Translations under genes and position numbers: made by a program
Notes under the pieces: generated by a model
The model's input: only the letters and a program-made list of their open reading frames with translations
What the model was told of the DNA's origin: nothing
Database searches by the model: none
From: Phycisphaerae bacterium
GTDB taxonomy: Bacteria; Planctomycetota; Phycisphaerae; Sedimentisphaerales; UBA12454
NCBI GenBank assembly: GCA_041652575.1
Contig: JBAZHC010000019.1
Location: 1 to 54,018 of the forward strand
DNA length: 54,018 bases
Reading direction: 5' to 3'
In this document: in pieces, positions 7,955-16,972 of the stretch
How the letters are laid out: every line of letters begins with the position of its first letter
How positions within the stretch are numbered: position 1 is the stretch's first letter

Positions 7955-9744
7955 ATAAAGCCTTTACGACAGACCAGCCGCTTTTGATTCAGCTTCTTAT
8001 GAAGCGAGGCCTGATTAAACAGGAAGACCTCAACAGTATTCGTGAGGCCATCAATAAGTCAGGCTCCGCAGTAGATGAAGCATTGATTGTTTTAAATATC
8101 GCTACAGAAGCTGATATAGCGACGGCCTATAGTGAAGAACTTATGATACCGCTGGCGGATATGAATGAGCCGCTTGTCGCAGACAAGGAAATGGCTGAAA
8201 AGATCGGCGAATCGGTTTGCCGGGAGAACCATTTTGTGCCGTTACGCGTGGAAGATGGTACCGTTATGGTGGCCCTTGCGAATCCGACAGATTTTAGATT
8301 ATTTGAACGAATTCAGTTGTCAACCGGTCTTGTCGCGCAGCCTGTTATAGCGACTTGTTCTGCGATTGACGACTGTCTCGGTGAAATGTTCGGAACACGC
8401 GACATTGTAAAGGAAATCGCCTCTGAAGCAAAAGTCCAAAGTGCCGGACAGCTAAAAGACAGCGATGAAGATGTCGAAGAAATCGTGGACCTGGACCACC
8501 CGATATCCAAGGGACGCGACAGCCAGGTGATAAGGCTTGTTAACCATGTACTGTCATCGGCAGTAGAGAATGGCGCAAGCGATATTCATATCGAACCGTT
8601 TGAAAAGAATTTCAAGGTTCGGTTCAGGATTGACGGAGAATTGAACGAAATTTCTCCTCCGCCAAGACCTATGTACGTTCCGATGATAAGCAGATTGAAA
8701 ATTCTGGCCAAAATGGATATTGCCGAAAGACGTATCCCGCAGGACGGAGCCATAGCCCTGAAGATGGGCGATAAGAGAATAGATTTGCGTGTTAACACAG
8801 TGCCGACGGTTTTCGGCGAAAAGATGGTTATGCGTATTTTGTCCAAGGGCGTAATACCCAAAGACCTGACCAAGCTGGGCTTTTCACAAAAACAGGCGGA
8901 CGATTTTAAAACCGCTGCCGAAAGTCCTCATGGCCTGCTGCTTGTTACCGGCCCGACAGGAAGCGGAAAATCGACAACGCTGTACAGCGTGCTGAATTTA
9001 ATCAATCAGCCTGATGTCAACATAATGACAGTCGAGGACCCGGTGGAATATAAGTTCGACGGTATGAATCAGGTACATGTCCGAAGCCAGGTAGGTTTGA
9101 CGTTTGCCGCGGCATTGAGGGCATTTTTGCGGCAGGACCCGGACATAATAATGGTCGGCGAAGTCAGAGACCAGGAAACGGCACAGATTTGCCTTAGAGC
9201 GGCATTGACAGGCCATATGGTTCTTTCTACGCTTCACACAAATGATGCTTTGGCGGCTATAAACCGTCTTGCGGATATGGGCGTTGAAAAATTTCTACTT
9301 GCCTCGGCACTTCGAGTCGTCGAGGCTCAAAGACTTGTAAGACGTCTCTGCCAGAAGTGCAAAGAAAAATATCAGGTGGATAAAGAAACTCTCAGGAAAT
9401 GGCATCTCGACCCCGACAAGGAATATTTCCGCCCGAAAGGCTGCGAGGATTGCAGAGGCGGCGGATACAGCGGACGAGTCGGACTTTTTGAAGTTGTACC
9501 TATAACGGCCAAGCTTAGAGATATGATAAGCGGCGGCAGCGCCCTGAACGAACTGCGTGCACAGGCACGAAAGGAAAAATTTATGCTGCTGCTCGACGCC
9601 GGGCTGAATAAGGTACAGGAAGGACTGACAAGTCTGGAAGAAGTTTTAAGTACCTGTATGGAGGAGGCGGAAGAAGAAGGTTCAAGTAAGGAAATAGAAG
9701 AGGATAAAGTCCTCGAAGAAACAGTAGCTGCGGGTGCAGCGTGA
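7951..9744 (+). CDS. gspE: Type II secretion/type IV pilus assembly ATPase GspE/PilB
   Basis: The 597-residue ATPase powers pseudopilus or pilus assembly from the cytoplasmic face. It has an N-terminal MshEN/T2SSE_N-type domain (about 10-160), then the secretion ATPase core: Walker A GPTGSGKST at about 333, the Asp box (MTVEDPVEYKF), Walker B DPDIIMVGEVRDQET at about 395 and the His box LSTLHTND. A tetracysteine zinc module follows (CQKC at about 466, CEDC at about 497), as in GspE and PilB. A charged acidic tail (EEAEEEGSSKEIEEDK) ends the protein. It is translationally coupled to the gene before it. Whether it serves secretion, a pilus or both cannot be settled from this window; there is no PilT-like retraction ATPase nearby. 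Confidence 0.93.
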   Translation: MNKAFTTDQPLLIQLLMKRGLIKQEDLNSIREAINKSGSAVDEALIVLNIATEADIATAYSEELMIPLADMNEPLVADKEMAEKIGESVCRENHFVPLRVEDGTVMVALANPTDFRLFERIQLSTGLVAQPVIATCSAIDDCLGEMFGTRDIVKEIASEAKVQSAGQLKDSDEDVEEIVDLDHPISKGRDSQVIRLVNHVLSSAVENGASDIHIEPFEKNFKVRFRIDGELNEISPPPRPMYVPMISRLKILAKMDIAERRIPQDGAIALKMGDKRIDLRVNTVPTVFGEKMVMRILSKGVIPKDLTKLGFSQKQADDFKTAAESPHGLLLVTGPTGSGKSTTLYSVLNLINQPDVNIMTVEDPVEYKFDGMNQVHVRSQVGLTFAAALRAFLRQDPDIIMVGEVRDQETAQICLRAALTGHMVLSTLHTNDALAAINRLADMGVEKFLLASALRVVEAQRLVRRLCQKCKEKYQVDKETLRKWHLDPDKEYFRPKGCEDCRGGGYSGRVGLFEVVPITAKLRDMISGGSALNELRAQARKEKFMLLLDAGLNKVQEGLTSLEEVLSTCMEEAEEEGSSKEIEEDKVLEETVAAGAA

Positions 9745-9773
9745 AAAGATATATTATTTCAGGCGGCTTATAA

Positions 9774-10889
9774 ATGGACCAGCAAGTGACAAACAGCTCC
9801 GGACTTTCGTGGGTGCAGAAGCACATACGGATATCGTCCAAGCTGCATCCCGGTATCAAGCAGGACGATAAGATGCAGTTTTTCCATCATCTTACGACTC
9901 TGTTCGCTGCCGGTACGCCGCTGCTCGAAGCATTGCAGATAGCTTCCCGTCAGACACAAAGTCAGAAGATGCAGAAGGTTATCAGTACAATCGCGGAAAG
10001 GGTCTCCGCCGGCACTTCGCTTCACCAGGCGGCAGGGGAATTTCCGAAAGTATTCGAGCGTCAATGGATAGAAGTTATCAAAACCGGCGAACTAAGCGGA
10101 CAGCTTACACAGGTTCTGACTTCTCTTACCACATACATTGAAGCCAGCAAGGAAATGAGAAGTAAGGTTATCTCTGCTATGGTATATCCGTGCATAATGA
10201 CCATCGTGGCGATTCTGGCCGTAGTGATAATGCTGTGGAAGGTTGTTCCTGTATTTACCGCGTTCTTTACGGATGCCGGTTCAAAACTGCCGGGCATTAC
10301 GCAGGCGGTTGTGGATGCATCAGAGTTTCTTCAGAAAAAAGGACTAATGATGTTTGCATGCATTGCTGTTGCAATCTTCTGTATCCGTGCATATTTAAGG
10401 ACCGACAAAGGCAAACACTTACTGGATCAGTTTATGCTGACAGTGCCGATGATTGGTGAATGCATCGTGTATGTGAATATGGAAAAATTCGCAACCAATA
10501 TGGTTCTTTTCATGCACAGCGGTCTGCCGTTAATGGAGACGATAAGTTCACTGCAGGGAGTATTTCATAACAATACCGTTTACAGGGAAGCGATGCACAA
10601 AATCCAGCAAAGAGTGTCCAGCGGTGTAGGATTGGCGCCGGCGATGGAAGAGTCAAGACTGTTTACATCTATGGTTATCTCGATGGTCAAGGTCGGAGAG
10701 GAATCAGGCGAACTGGCAAAAGTGCTTGACCAGGTGTCGATGTATTATCGAACTAAAGTTAAGGATATAGCCGAGCGTATTACCGGAATGATTGAGCCAA
10801 TCGTGATTCTCGGAATGGGCGTAAGTGTCGCTGTGATATTGACTTCGATTTATCTGCCGATGTTCCAAATGGCCGGAGGAGTCCATTAA
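9774..10889 (+). CDS. gspF: Type II secretion/type IV pilus inner-membrane platform protein GspF/PilC
   Basis: This 371-residue polytopic protein has the duplicated T2SSF domain. The first copy is at about 40-165 (FFHHLTTLFAAGTPLLEAL, GELSGQLTQVLTSL). The second is at about 235-365 (FATNMVLFMHSGLPLMETI, VGEESGELAKVLDQVSMYYRTKV, IEPIVILGMGVSVAVIL). Three or four membrane helices are visible. It forms the inner-membrane platform turned by GspE. The gap to gspE is 29 bases; its stop codon abuts the PilZ gene start. Confidence 0.93.
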   Translation: MDQQVTNSSGLSWVQKHIRISSKLHPGIKQDDKMQFFHHLTTLFAAGTPLLEALQIASRQTQSQKMQKVISTIAERVSAGTSLHQAAGEFPKVFERQWIEVIKTGELSGQLTQVLTSLTTYIEASKEMRSKVISAMVYPCIMTIVAILAVVIMLWKVVPVFTAFFTDAGSKLPGITQAVVDASEFLQKKGLMMFACIAVAIFCIRAYLRTDKGKHLLDQFMLTVPMIGECIVYVNMEKFATNMVLFMHSGLPLMETISSLQGVFHNNTVYREAMHKIQQRVSSGVGLAPAMEESRLFTSMVISMVKVGEESGELAKVLDQVSMYYRTKVKDIAERITGMIEPIVILGMGVSVAVILTSIYLPMFQMAGGVH

Positions 10890-11261
10890 ATGATAGAGCC
10901 GATGAAACAAAATCAAAATGTATCTTTTGTGGAAAGACGTACTTATGCACGTGTGCCGTTTACTCATAAACTTATGGTGCTGGATATGAACACCGGTCAT
11001 AAGTTCGAGGGTAACGGCATAGATATAAGTGTTATGGGTATAGGATTTTATTCCAGGAAACTTTTTCAAAAAGAACATCATGTTCAAATACAGGTCTGGC
11101 TGGACGGCGGCGAGAATGTTGACCCTGTCCTGATTAGCGGTACTGTTAAATGGTCAAAACCTGAACAGGATGGCGGAATTATGGGCGTTCAGTTCGATAT
11201 GCTTATTAAAGCATCTGACCATCCGGATTTATACGAACAGATTTGCAAAAAGGAAGTTTAG
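10890..11261 (+). CDS. PilZ-domain c-di-GMP receptor
   Basis: The 123-residue protein is a single PilZ domain: the arginine motif ERRTYAR (about 15-21) and the second motif DISVMGIG (about 47-54) match the RxxxR and (D/N)xSxxG signatures that bind cyclic di-GMP. It begins directly after the gspF stop, with GGAGG overlapping the end of gspF. Location inside the operon, between platform and secretin genes, suggests it adjusts assembly or secretion in response to c-di-GMP. That role is inference. Confidence 0.85.
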   Translation: MIEPMKQNQNVSFVERRTYARVPFTHKLMVLDMNTGHKFEGNGIDISVMGIGFYSRKLFQKEHHVQIQVWLDGGENVDPVLISGTVKWSKPEQDGGIMGVQFDMLIKASDHPDLYEQICKKEV

Positions 11262-11280
11262 CGGAAATTAAAGATAAAGT

Positions 11281-13422
11281 GTGAATATAAAAGATAAACT
11301 ACAATCTGTTATGTCAACGAAAGACGGTAAACGAAAAGTCATAATTGCTGCGGCAGTTGTACTGTTGGTTTTGACCGTTGCGCTGATTTTGTATTCAACC
11401 CCGGCCAAAAAACCTGTTCTGTCTGCTTCATCTAATATAAAGACTAAAAAGACTGTTAAAAGCAGCAAGCCTGCAAAGAAGAAAACTAAAGTTACCGATA
11501 GTAACCATGTTTCAGACGGCAACCGGCCGGCAAGTCTGCCGAAATTATCCGCTTCTTCGACCTTGTCCAATACCGGGAATAAAAAATCTGTTAAGAGCAA
11601 GAGCAGTAAGTTGGTAGATAAAAAAGTTAAAATTGCCGAGGATAGCCAGATGACGGTCGACAGTAACCAGGTAGCCGCTATAATAGAAGCCTTCAAATCG
11701 TCTGCTGCGGCTGAAGCCAATGACAATAATGAAGTTTCCAATAACAGCCGGATTGCGAGTGTTGACAAACCTGTAGAAAATAACCCTATCGAGCCAGATG
11801 AAGAATTGATAATAAAAGAAGCCTCGGATATAAAGCCTAAATCCGCCAATCTGTCTCCGAATCTCGGCAGTATTCAATCTAATATACAATCGCTGATATT
11901 TATGAGAAATATGCCGATATCCGATGCTCTGCAACTTTTGGGCGTCAGGTACGGCAAAAATATTGTTCCAACTTCGAAAGTTTCGGGCAATATCGCTTTC
12001 ACGAAGCTGAATAATGTGAGCTTCGAAGAGGCGATGAGCGCGATTCTCGGAGAAGAGTTCGAATATCAGGAGCAGGGGAATCTAATCAAAGTTTATACTG
12101 CCGGGGACAACAGTAAAGTTAAACCGGACAGCAGCGGAATGGTATGTAAAGTGTTTACTTTATATTATATTACCGCAGCCGAGGCCAAAAAAATGGTTAC
12201 GCCTGTAATGAGCAGCAGCGGCAAAATAGAAATAACGACCGCTGCGGTGACGACTATGCCGGACAGTGATACAATCGGCGGCGTAGGCGGAGGAGACGCC
12301 CTTGCCATTAATGATATGATGGTAGTTTACGACTATCCTGAACAAATAACGCAGATTGAACAAATAATAGCCGCCATAGATATCAGGCCCAAGCAGGTTC
12401 TTATCGAAGCGACAATTATGACGGCAGCCCTTACAGATGGCACGCAGTTTGGAATTGACTGGAGAAATCTCAAAAATGTAGCGTTGGAATTGACTCCCGG
12501 GGCTCCCGACATTTTCGATTTTTATGGAACTGACACAAAAATAGGCTCGAGCGCTCTTACGGGCGGATTGTCGGTCGGAGTTGTAAGAGACGATGTTGCG
12601 GTATTTATCAGGGCAGTTGAGGAAATTACCGATGTAACTATACTGGCCAATCCGAAAATACTTGCGACAAACAAGCAGCTTGGACAGGTTTATATTGGAA
12701 CAAAAGTCGCATATCAATCTGCTGTTACGCAGACGGATACATCGACTACTCAAACAATTGAATTCCTTGACACGGGTACGAAATTATCATTCAGGCCGTA
12801 TATAGGAAATGACGGCTACATACGAATGGATATTCATCCAAAAGACAGTTCCGCGGTAATCAGAAATATAGGTACGTCATCGGTGCCGGATGAGACATCA
12901 GCCGAATTAGTTTCGAATATTATAGTTAAAGACGGCGAAACAATAATAATTGGCGGACTTTTTAGAAACACGGTTAGCAACAAAAAAACACAGGTTCCTT
13001 TGCTCGGCAATCTTCCTGTTGTAGGCACTGCTTTCAGCAGTACTGCCGATGAAGGAAGGCGCGAAGAGGTTATTGTACTTTTGACTCCGCATATCATTGG
13101 CGAGCCTTCGCAGACTATGGGCATTGAAAGGTCGGAAGACGTTGGACGGAAAATCAGCGGCGCTAAAAAGCAGCTTAATCCATTGAATAGAATGAGATTG
13201 GCCCAGGATAGTTATGAAAAGGGCGCTGTAAATTATGCACAAGGCAGAAACGCCGCGGCGCTCAAAGAACTGGAGTCTGCTTTGGAATTATATCCGGATT
13301 ATACGGAAGCTATTGAGCTTAAAGAGAAAATATACAGTGAAATAGCACCTTCGCGAAAACCCGTCAGGGAAATTATTGACCAGATTGAACAGCCAAAACT
13401 GCACAAATGGCGCAAGAGGTAA
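11281..13422 (+). CDS. gspD: Secretin (GspD/PilQ family) with C-terminal TPR-like tail
   Basis: The 713-residue protein starts at GTG. It has a hydrophobic segment at about 20-38, followed by a long lysine/serine-rich linker (40-200). Short N domains follow, the first being STN-like (PISDALQLLGVRYGKNIVPT). The secretin core is at about 370-610 (PKQVLIEATIM, TILANPKILATNKQ, DGETIIIGGLFRNT, VPLLGNLPVVGTAFSST), which carries the family's closing motif. Residues about 640-700 form one or two TPR-like helices (ALKELESALELYPDYTEAIELKEKI). The N-terminal helix without a clear cleavage site is unusual for a secretin, which normally has a cleaved signal peptide; it may act as an uncleaved anchor or signal. 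It forms the outer-membrane pore of the system. Confidence 0.88.
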   Translation: MNIKDKLQSVMSTKDGKRKVIIAAAVVLLVLTVALILYSTPAKKPVLSASSNIKTKKTVKSSKPAKKKTKVTDSNHVSDGNRPASLPKLSASSTLSNTGNKKSVKSKSSKLVDKKVKIAEDSQMTVDSNQVAAIIEAFKSSAAAEANDNNEVSNNSRIASVDKPVENNPIEPDEELIIKEASDIKPKSANLSPNLGSIQSNIQSLIFMRNMPISDALQLLGVRYGKNIVPTSKVSGNIAFTKLNNVSFEEAMSAILGEEFEYQEQGNLIKVYTAGDNSKVKPDSSGMVCKVFTLYYITAAEAKKMVTPVMSSSGKIEITTAAVTTMPDSDTIGGVGGGDALAINDMMVVYDYPEQITQIEQIIAAIDIRPKQVLIEATIMTAALTDGTQFGIDWRNLKNVALELTPGAPDIFDFYGTDTKIGSSALTGGLSVGVVRDDVAVFIRAVEEITDVTILANPKILATNKQLGQVYIGTKVAYQSAVTQTDTSTTQTIEFLDTGTKLSFRPYIGNDGYIRMDIHPKDSSAVIRNIGTSSVPDETSAELVSNIIVKDGETIIIGGLFRNTVSNKKTQVPLLGNLPVVGTAFSSTADEGRREEVIVLLTPHIIGEPSQTMGIERSEDVGRKISGAKKQLNPLNRMRLAQDSYEKGAVNYAQGRNAAALKELESALELYPDYTEAIELKEKIYSEIAPSRKPVREIIDQIEQPKLHKWRKR

Positions 13423-13428
13423 AGAGTT

Positions 13429-13890
13429 GTGAAATGCGCAGACTACAAAAAACCAAAAATCAAAAATGGTTACACGCTCGTGGAAGTGTGCATCGCGATG
13501 GTTATCATTTGTATTTTGGCCGCTATGGCAGCGCCGATATATACCAAGGCGATCGAACAGGCCCGGCTGGATTCTGCCGCGGGGAATTTAAAAACAATCT
13601 GGTCGGCCCAAAGAGCGTACTGGCTTAAAAATCATACATTTGCCGCCAGTCTGACTACGCTCGAAGATGAGGATTTAATAAGTTCATCACTTGCCCGGAC
13701 GCAAATTGACCCGAATTCCATATATGTTTATGATATTGATTCCGCAGGGATCAGTTCTTTTGCGGCTTCGGCTACGAGAAGCGGCAGCGGTGTATGGAGC
13801 GGGCAGATTCAGGTAGACGAACTGGGAGAACTGTCCGGCCAAATAAGCAAAGATGACGGTTTTACCCTTTCACCTCTTACGCTGGAATAA
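13429..13890 (+). CDS. Major pseudopilin-like protein (GspG/PilA class)
   Basis: A 153-residue class III signal protein: the prepilin motif NG followed by YTLVEVCIAMVIICILAAM has the cleavage Gly and Glu at +5. A long amphipathic helix (AGNLKTIWSAQRAYWLKNH) and a small beta-rich head follow. It starts at GTG seven bases after the secretin stop. Of the four pseudopilin-class genes here this one fits GspG or PilE best. A prepilin peptidase must be encoded elsewhere, as none is in the window. Confidence 0.85.
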   Translation: MKCADYKKPKIKNGYTLVEVCIAMVIICILAAMAAPIYTKAIEQARLDSAAGNLKTIWSAQRAYWLKNHTFAASLTTLEDEDLISSSLARTQIDPNSIYVYDIDSAGISSFAASATRSGSGVWSGQIQVDELGELSGQISKDDGFTLSPLTLE

Positions 13891-13893
13891 ACA

Positions 13894-14274
13894 ATGAGAC
13901 GGCAAAAATATAAATATCATACTATAAAGCGTTTCGGCCGGGCTTTCAGTTTTTTAGAGCTGCAGGTAACTATGGTAATACTGGCAATCGGGCTTTGGGG
14001 TTTTGCCGGCCTGTTCAAAGTTTATTCGCGGCAGGTCGACTATATTGAACAGAGCAGTTTGCCGGTTTCGACTTATTATATTGTAAGTCAATCCAACCAA
14101 TGGATGAAACAACTTGGATCGCCGGCGGAAATAAAGCAGACTCCCGGCCAGGTTCCCTGGACGCCGCAGGTAGACGGCAACGATGTGGGAGATTACAGTG
14201 TTGCGATGACATCCTCGCCTGCTATGGATTTCGACCTTAACACGGCAGTTGTCAATATTCATGTGGAGCAGTGA
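13894..14274 (+). CDS. Minor pseudopilin (GspI/PilV class)
   Basis: The 126-residue protein has a prepilin-type N terminus after a 20-residue basic leader: GRA followed by FSFLELQVTMVILAIGLWG, with Glu at +5. Ala replaces the usual Gly at the cleavage site, which some prepilin peptidases accept. It starts three bases after the previous gene, and the next gene overlaps its end. Minor pseudopilins of this type prime assembly of the pseudopilus tip. Confidence 0.75.
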   Translation: MRRQKYKYHTIKRFGRAFSFLELQVTMVILAIGLWGFAGLFKVYSRQVDYIEQSSLPVSTYYIVSQSNQWMKQLGSPAEIKQTPGQVPWTPQVDGNDVGDYSVAMTSSPAMDFDLNTAVVNIHVEQ

Positions 14275-14758
14275 TATTAATAAAACGCTATCGACATTAC
14301 GATGTGGGCGCAGAAAAGGTTTCACGATTATGGAACTGCTGGTTGTGTCCGTCCTTATGATTATCGTAATGATGATTGTCGCCCAGTTCTGGAAATGGTT
14401 TTCGCCGTGTATTACAGATTTGATTGCCAGAGAACGTCTGCTGCGTGAAGGACGTTTGACGATGCAAAATCTGTCTTATGATTTTGGTTCTGCCACTGAA
14501 ATTTCCGGCGGCAGCCAGCTTATTATTAACGGGAATATATATTATTACCGTGAAAGTCCGGATGACTCCAATCTTTATCGCCGTGACGTTTCGGAAGGAA
14601 CAGATTTCGCTATTGCCGATTGCGTATCAAATTTTTCAGTGGAAGAGAATCCGGAAGGCTCAAATCTCTGGCAGATTACGCTTGAATTTTCGGCGCGTAG
14701 TTACAACAACGACCAGCCTTTCAGCCGTGAACTCGTATTTCGCTGGAGTCCTCCGTAA
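14261..14758 (+). CDS. Minor pseudopilin (GspJ/PilW class)
   Basis: The prepilin motif RKG followed by FTIMELLVVSVLMIIVMMIV is clear, then an amphipathic helix and a beta-rich head of about 110 residues (LTMQNLSYDFGSATEISGGSQL, FSVEENPEGSNLWQITLEF), as in GspJ and PilW. The start is uncertain: ATG at 14261 is used, with TTG at 14249 also possible and no good ribosome site for either. Both overlap the previous gene, so coupling is likely. Confidence 0.78.
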   Translation: MWSSDINKTLSTLRCGRRKGFTIMELLVVSVLMIIVMMIVAQFWKWFSPCITDLIARERLLREGRLTMQNLSYDFGSATEISGGSQLIINGNIYYYRESPDDSNLYRRDVSEGTDFAIADCVSNFSVEENPEGSNLWQITLEFSARSYNNDQPFSRELVFRWSPP

Positions 14759-14770
14759 GAGGAACGAACT

Positions 14771-15181
14771 ATGAAAAAAAAATACAGATACAAAGGATAT
14801 GCGCTGGCGGGAACTATGATGTTTCTTCTGCTTGTACTGATTATGTGGATGGGCGTTACCCGGCAGATGGGGACAAATTTAAGGCTGGAAAAACATCTTC
14901 AGGCTCAAAAAACATATTATGACGGCAGTGTCCGGGCGCTTTCATGGGCACTGACACTTTCTGAAACGGGTTATCCGTACACAGGTTTTGCTTCCAAGTC
15001 TTACTGGGTGCCGGTTGGTGAAGACGGCGATGAAAAATACGTAATAACTTATACGAGAAAATCGGATTATTTTACTCTTTTCCCTTTCAAGTGGTTGTAT
15101 AACTACACCGTAACTGTACGTCCTTTTGTTGCGGGGTCAGACGATGGTATACAGCGTGCGCCGAACACTTTCGGCAGTTAG
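14771..15181 (+). CDS. PilX/GspK-like minor pilus component
   Basis: The 136-residue protein has a KG-YALAGTMMFLLLVLIMWMG start resembling a prepilin leader but without the usual Glu at +5, a feature of GspK and PilX members. A helix (LRLEKHLQAQKTYYDGSVRALSWALTLSE) and a short head follow. It is the last gene of the operon and converges, with a four-base overlap, on the minus-strand membrane hydrolase gene. It is shorter than a full GspK. Confidence 0.6.
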   Translation: MKKKYRYKGYALAGTMMFLLLVLIMWMGVTRQMGTNLRLEKHLQAQKTYYDGSVRALSWALTLSETGYPYTGFASKSYWVPVGEDGDEKYVITYTRKSDYFTLFPFKWLYNYTVTVRPFVAGSDDGIQRAPNTFGS

Positions 15182-16506
15182 CCGTTTCTGCTGATTCTCC
15201 AGCGGCCTGACTGCTGTTTTGCTCTGCCGAATTCGAACAGTTCGAGAATATTCTGAAAATATTGCTGTTGAGTGCCAATATTAAAACCTTCTTCTGTCTG
15301 CGGAGGAGTCAGCCACAGCATTTTGGGATTCTTTGCCTTCGTATAGAGGTCGACAGTTTCCTGCCGGCCGGATTTATCGCTTTTAAAACTGTTTGCGACG
15401 AGAACAGGGCAGGGGCTTATCTGGGAAATCTTTTCATATAGTCCCTCTGTTCCCAATGCAGACTGACCGATATCGGCAAAAACAATCGACCTGATGGTTT
15501 TCGATAAAGTCTTTTCCATCCAGCCCGGCAGATAATCTGACACCCATTCCGGTAAAGAGACATCGTAACCCGAAGCGTTGTCGATTACCACTCCCGTGAA
15601 ACGTTCATCTTCGGACGCTGCGGCGATAAGAGCGGATGCGCCTTCGTTGATGCCGAATCCAAAAACGTATCTGCTCGATTCCGGGCGGTTGTTTTTAAGA
15701 TAATCAATCGCACCCAGGACATCGCCGGCTTCATCGATTCCAAAACTGTATTTGTGTCCGCTGCTGTTGCCGTTGCCGCGAAGGTCGAACAAAAATACAT
15801 TGTAGCCGGTGTCGCTGAGTATTTTTGCATAAGACAGGAAAAGATTTTTCGTCGGACTTCGTCCGGGGACGATTATTACCGAGGAATCCGATACACGCGT
15901 TGATGAAGGAATGAACCAGCCGTCGAGCCTTGCGCCGTCTTTGGCGTTAAAGTAAACCTGACGGTATTCCATATCCATCAGCTTTTTCGGGCTGGCGGCA
16001 TCCGTAAATTTTATCCAGTGAGTTGTAAAAACCGCGACCAGATATGGTATTACCGCGAAAATCAGAATGGCAAAACGAAAAACAGTTTTCGCAGTGTTTT
16101 TTGTTATTTTGTTTTTTTGATTTGTTCCGAGAACGATTAAGAGAATCCGGTTGATGAATTTGTCCAGCAGCCACAGAATCGCGTAAACAGAAAGCAGAAA
16201 ATACACCGCAATAGGCAGCTCGGCCCAGTTAATCCGCACATGAGGCATTGTTTTTGAAAAAGCAATCAGATAAGCCGTCACAAGCAGGGTGATAAAGATG
16301 AATAAAAAACCATAAGGCATAAAACTTTTTTTGATATTTGGCGGTCGGAAAATCAGCAGATACGACAGAACCAGCGGAATAGACGAAAAGTGAACCAAAT
16401 CAATGACTGAGTTCATGGCCAGAAAAAACCGGCCTATGAAAAGCCATATTGCCAATGAAACGATAAGAAGAGTGTAACGCAGCAGCCCGCCTTTTGAATA
16501 AAACAT
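15178..16506 (-). CDS. Polytopic membrane protein with degenerate alpha/beta-hydrolase domain
   Basis: The 442-residue protein has about five membrane helices in residues 1-170, then an alpha/beta-hydrolase fold (DGARLDGWFIPS, SVIIVPGRSPTKNLFLSYAKILSDTGYNVFLFDLRGNGNSSG). The nucleophile elbow reads GFGINEGAS, with Asn where the catalytic Ser normally sits, and the C-terminal region (WLTPPQTEEGFNIGTQQQYFQNILELF) lacks the usual catalytic His. It is therefore probably a pseudo-hydrolase with a binding or structural role in the membrane. A well-formed promoter precedes it. Substrate is unknown. Confidence 0.75.
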   Translation of the reverse strand: MFYSKGGLLRYTLLIVSLAIWLFIGRFFLAMNSVIDLVHFSSIPLVLSYLLIFRPPNIKKSFMPYGFLFIFITLLVTAYLIAFSKTMPHVRINWAELPIAVYFLLSVYAILWLLDKFINRILLIVLGTNQKNKITKNTAKTVFRFAILIFAVIPYLVAVFTTHWIKFTDAASPKKLMDMEYRQVYFNAKDGARLDGWFIPSSTRVSDSSVIIVPGRSPTKNLFLSYAKILSDTGYNVFLFDLRGNGNSSGHKYSFGIDEAGDVLGAIDYLKNNRPESSRYVFGFGINEGASALIAAASEDERFTGVVIDNASGYDVSLPEWVSDYLPGWMEKTLSKTIRSIVFADIGQSALGTEGLYEKISQISPCPVLVANSFKSDKSGRQETVDLYTKAKNPKMLWLTPPQTEEGFNIGTQQQYFQNILELFEFGRAKQQSGRWRISRNG

Positions 16507-16540
16507 ATTTTACCCCATCATAGTAGTTTTCTTTTCCCCT

Positions 16541-16569
16541 ATTATAGCAGAATTTGCGGTTTTTTTAAA
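16541..16569 (-). promoter_or_regulatory. Extended -10 promoter for the membrane hydrolase-like gene
   Basis: On the minus strand TGCTATAAT (extended -10; TATAAT at 16541-16546) is preceded by TTTAAA at 16564-16569 with a 17-base spacer. It lies about 35 bases upstream of the start codon at 16506. Confidence 0.5.
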
Positions 16570-16875
16570 GGCTAATGCCTTAATAGATGCATTAAAAGAT
16601 GATAAAAACTGAAATTGGGTTTCAATGCGCCAAATTATAGGGCGTGCTTATAAAAAATTTACCCCGGCAGGCTGTGAAAAATCGATTATTTTGGCCGACA
16701 GGAGGTTTTTCTTTATTATATGTGCCGCGAGATTGAACCATCGCTTTGCGCCGTCAGGAACGACATTGTCGCCGGGAGGGGATATTTTCCCGACAGAACG
16801 GAAGGCTGTCCTGCGGATGAGAGCCTCTATGTTTTCTCTTGTCCGGCATAATTTTTAATTATACATTCTTTACTA
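16570..16875. other. Intergenic region with no convincing gene
   Basis: Between the divergent promoters of the hydrolase-like gene and murE nothing protein-like is visible. A 77-codon plus-strand frame at 16625-16858 has odd composition and no ribosome site. Confidence 0.4.
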
Positions 16876-16905
16876 TTGATATTGAATAAAATCATTTGTT
16901 AAAAT
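16876..16905 (+). promoter_or_regulatory. Putative promoter of murE-murF-mraY
   Basis: TTGATA (16876-16881) and TAAAAT (16900-16905) are separated by 18 bases and lie about 70 bases upstream of the murE start. Both boxes are close to the sigma-70 consensus. Confidence 0.4.
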
Positions 16906-16972
16906 ACAGACTTGTGTTATTCTTTCGGCTGCGTTCAGTACCGGTTTATTATCTGGATTTGAAGGCGGAACA

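Noticed and set aside
16625..16858. 77-codon plus-strand frame between the hydrolase-like gene and murE
   Set aside because: No ribosome site, no motif, and it lies in the promoter region.
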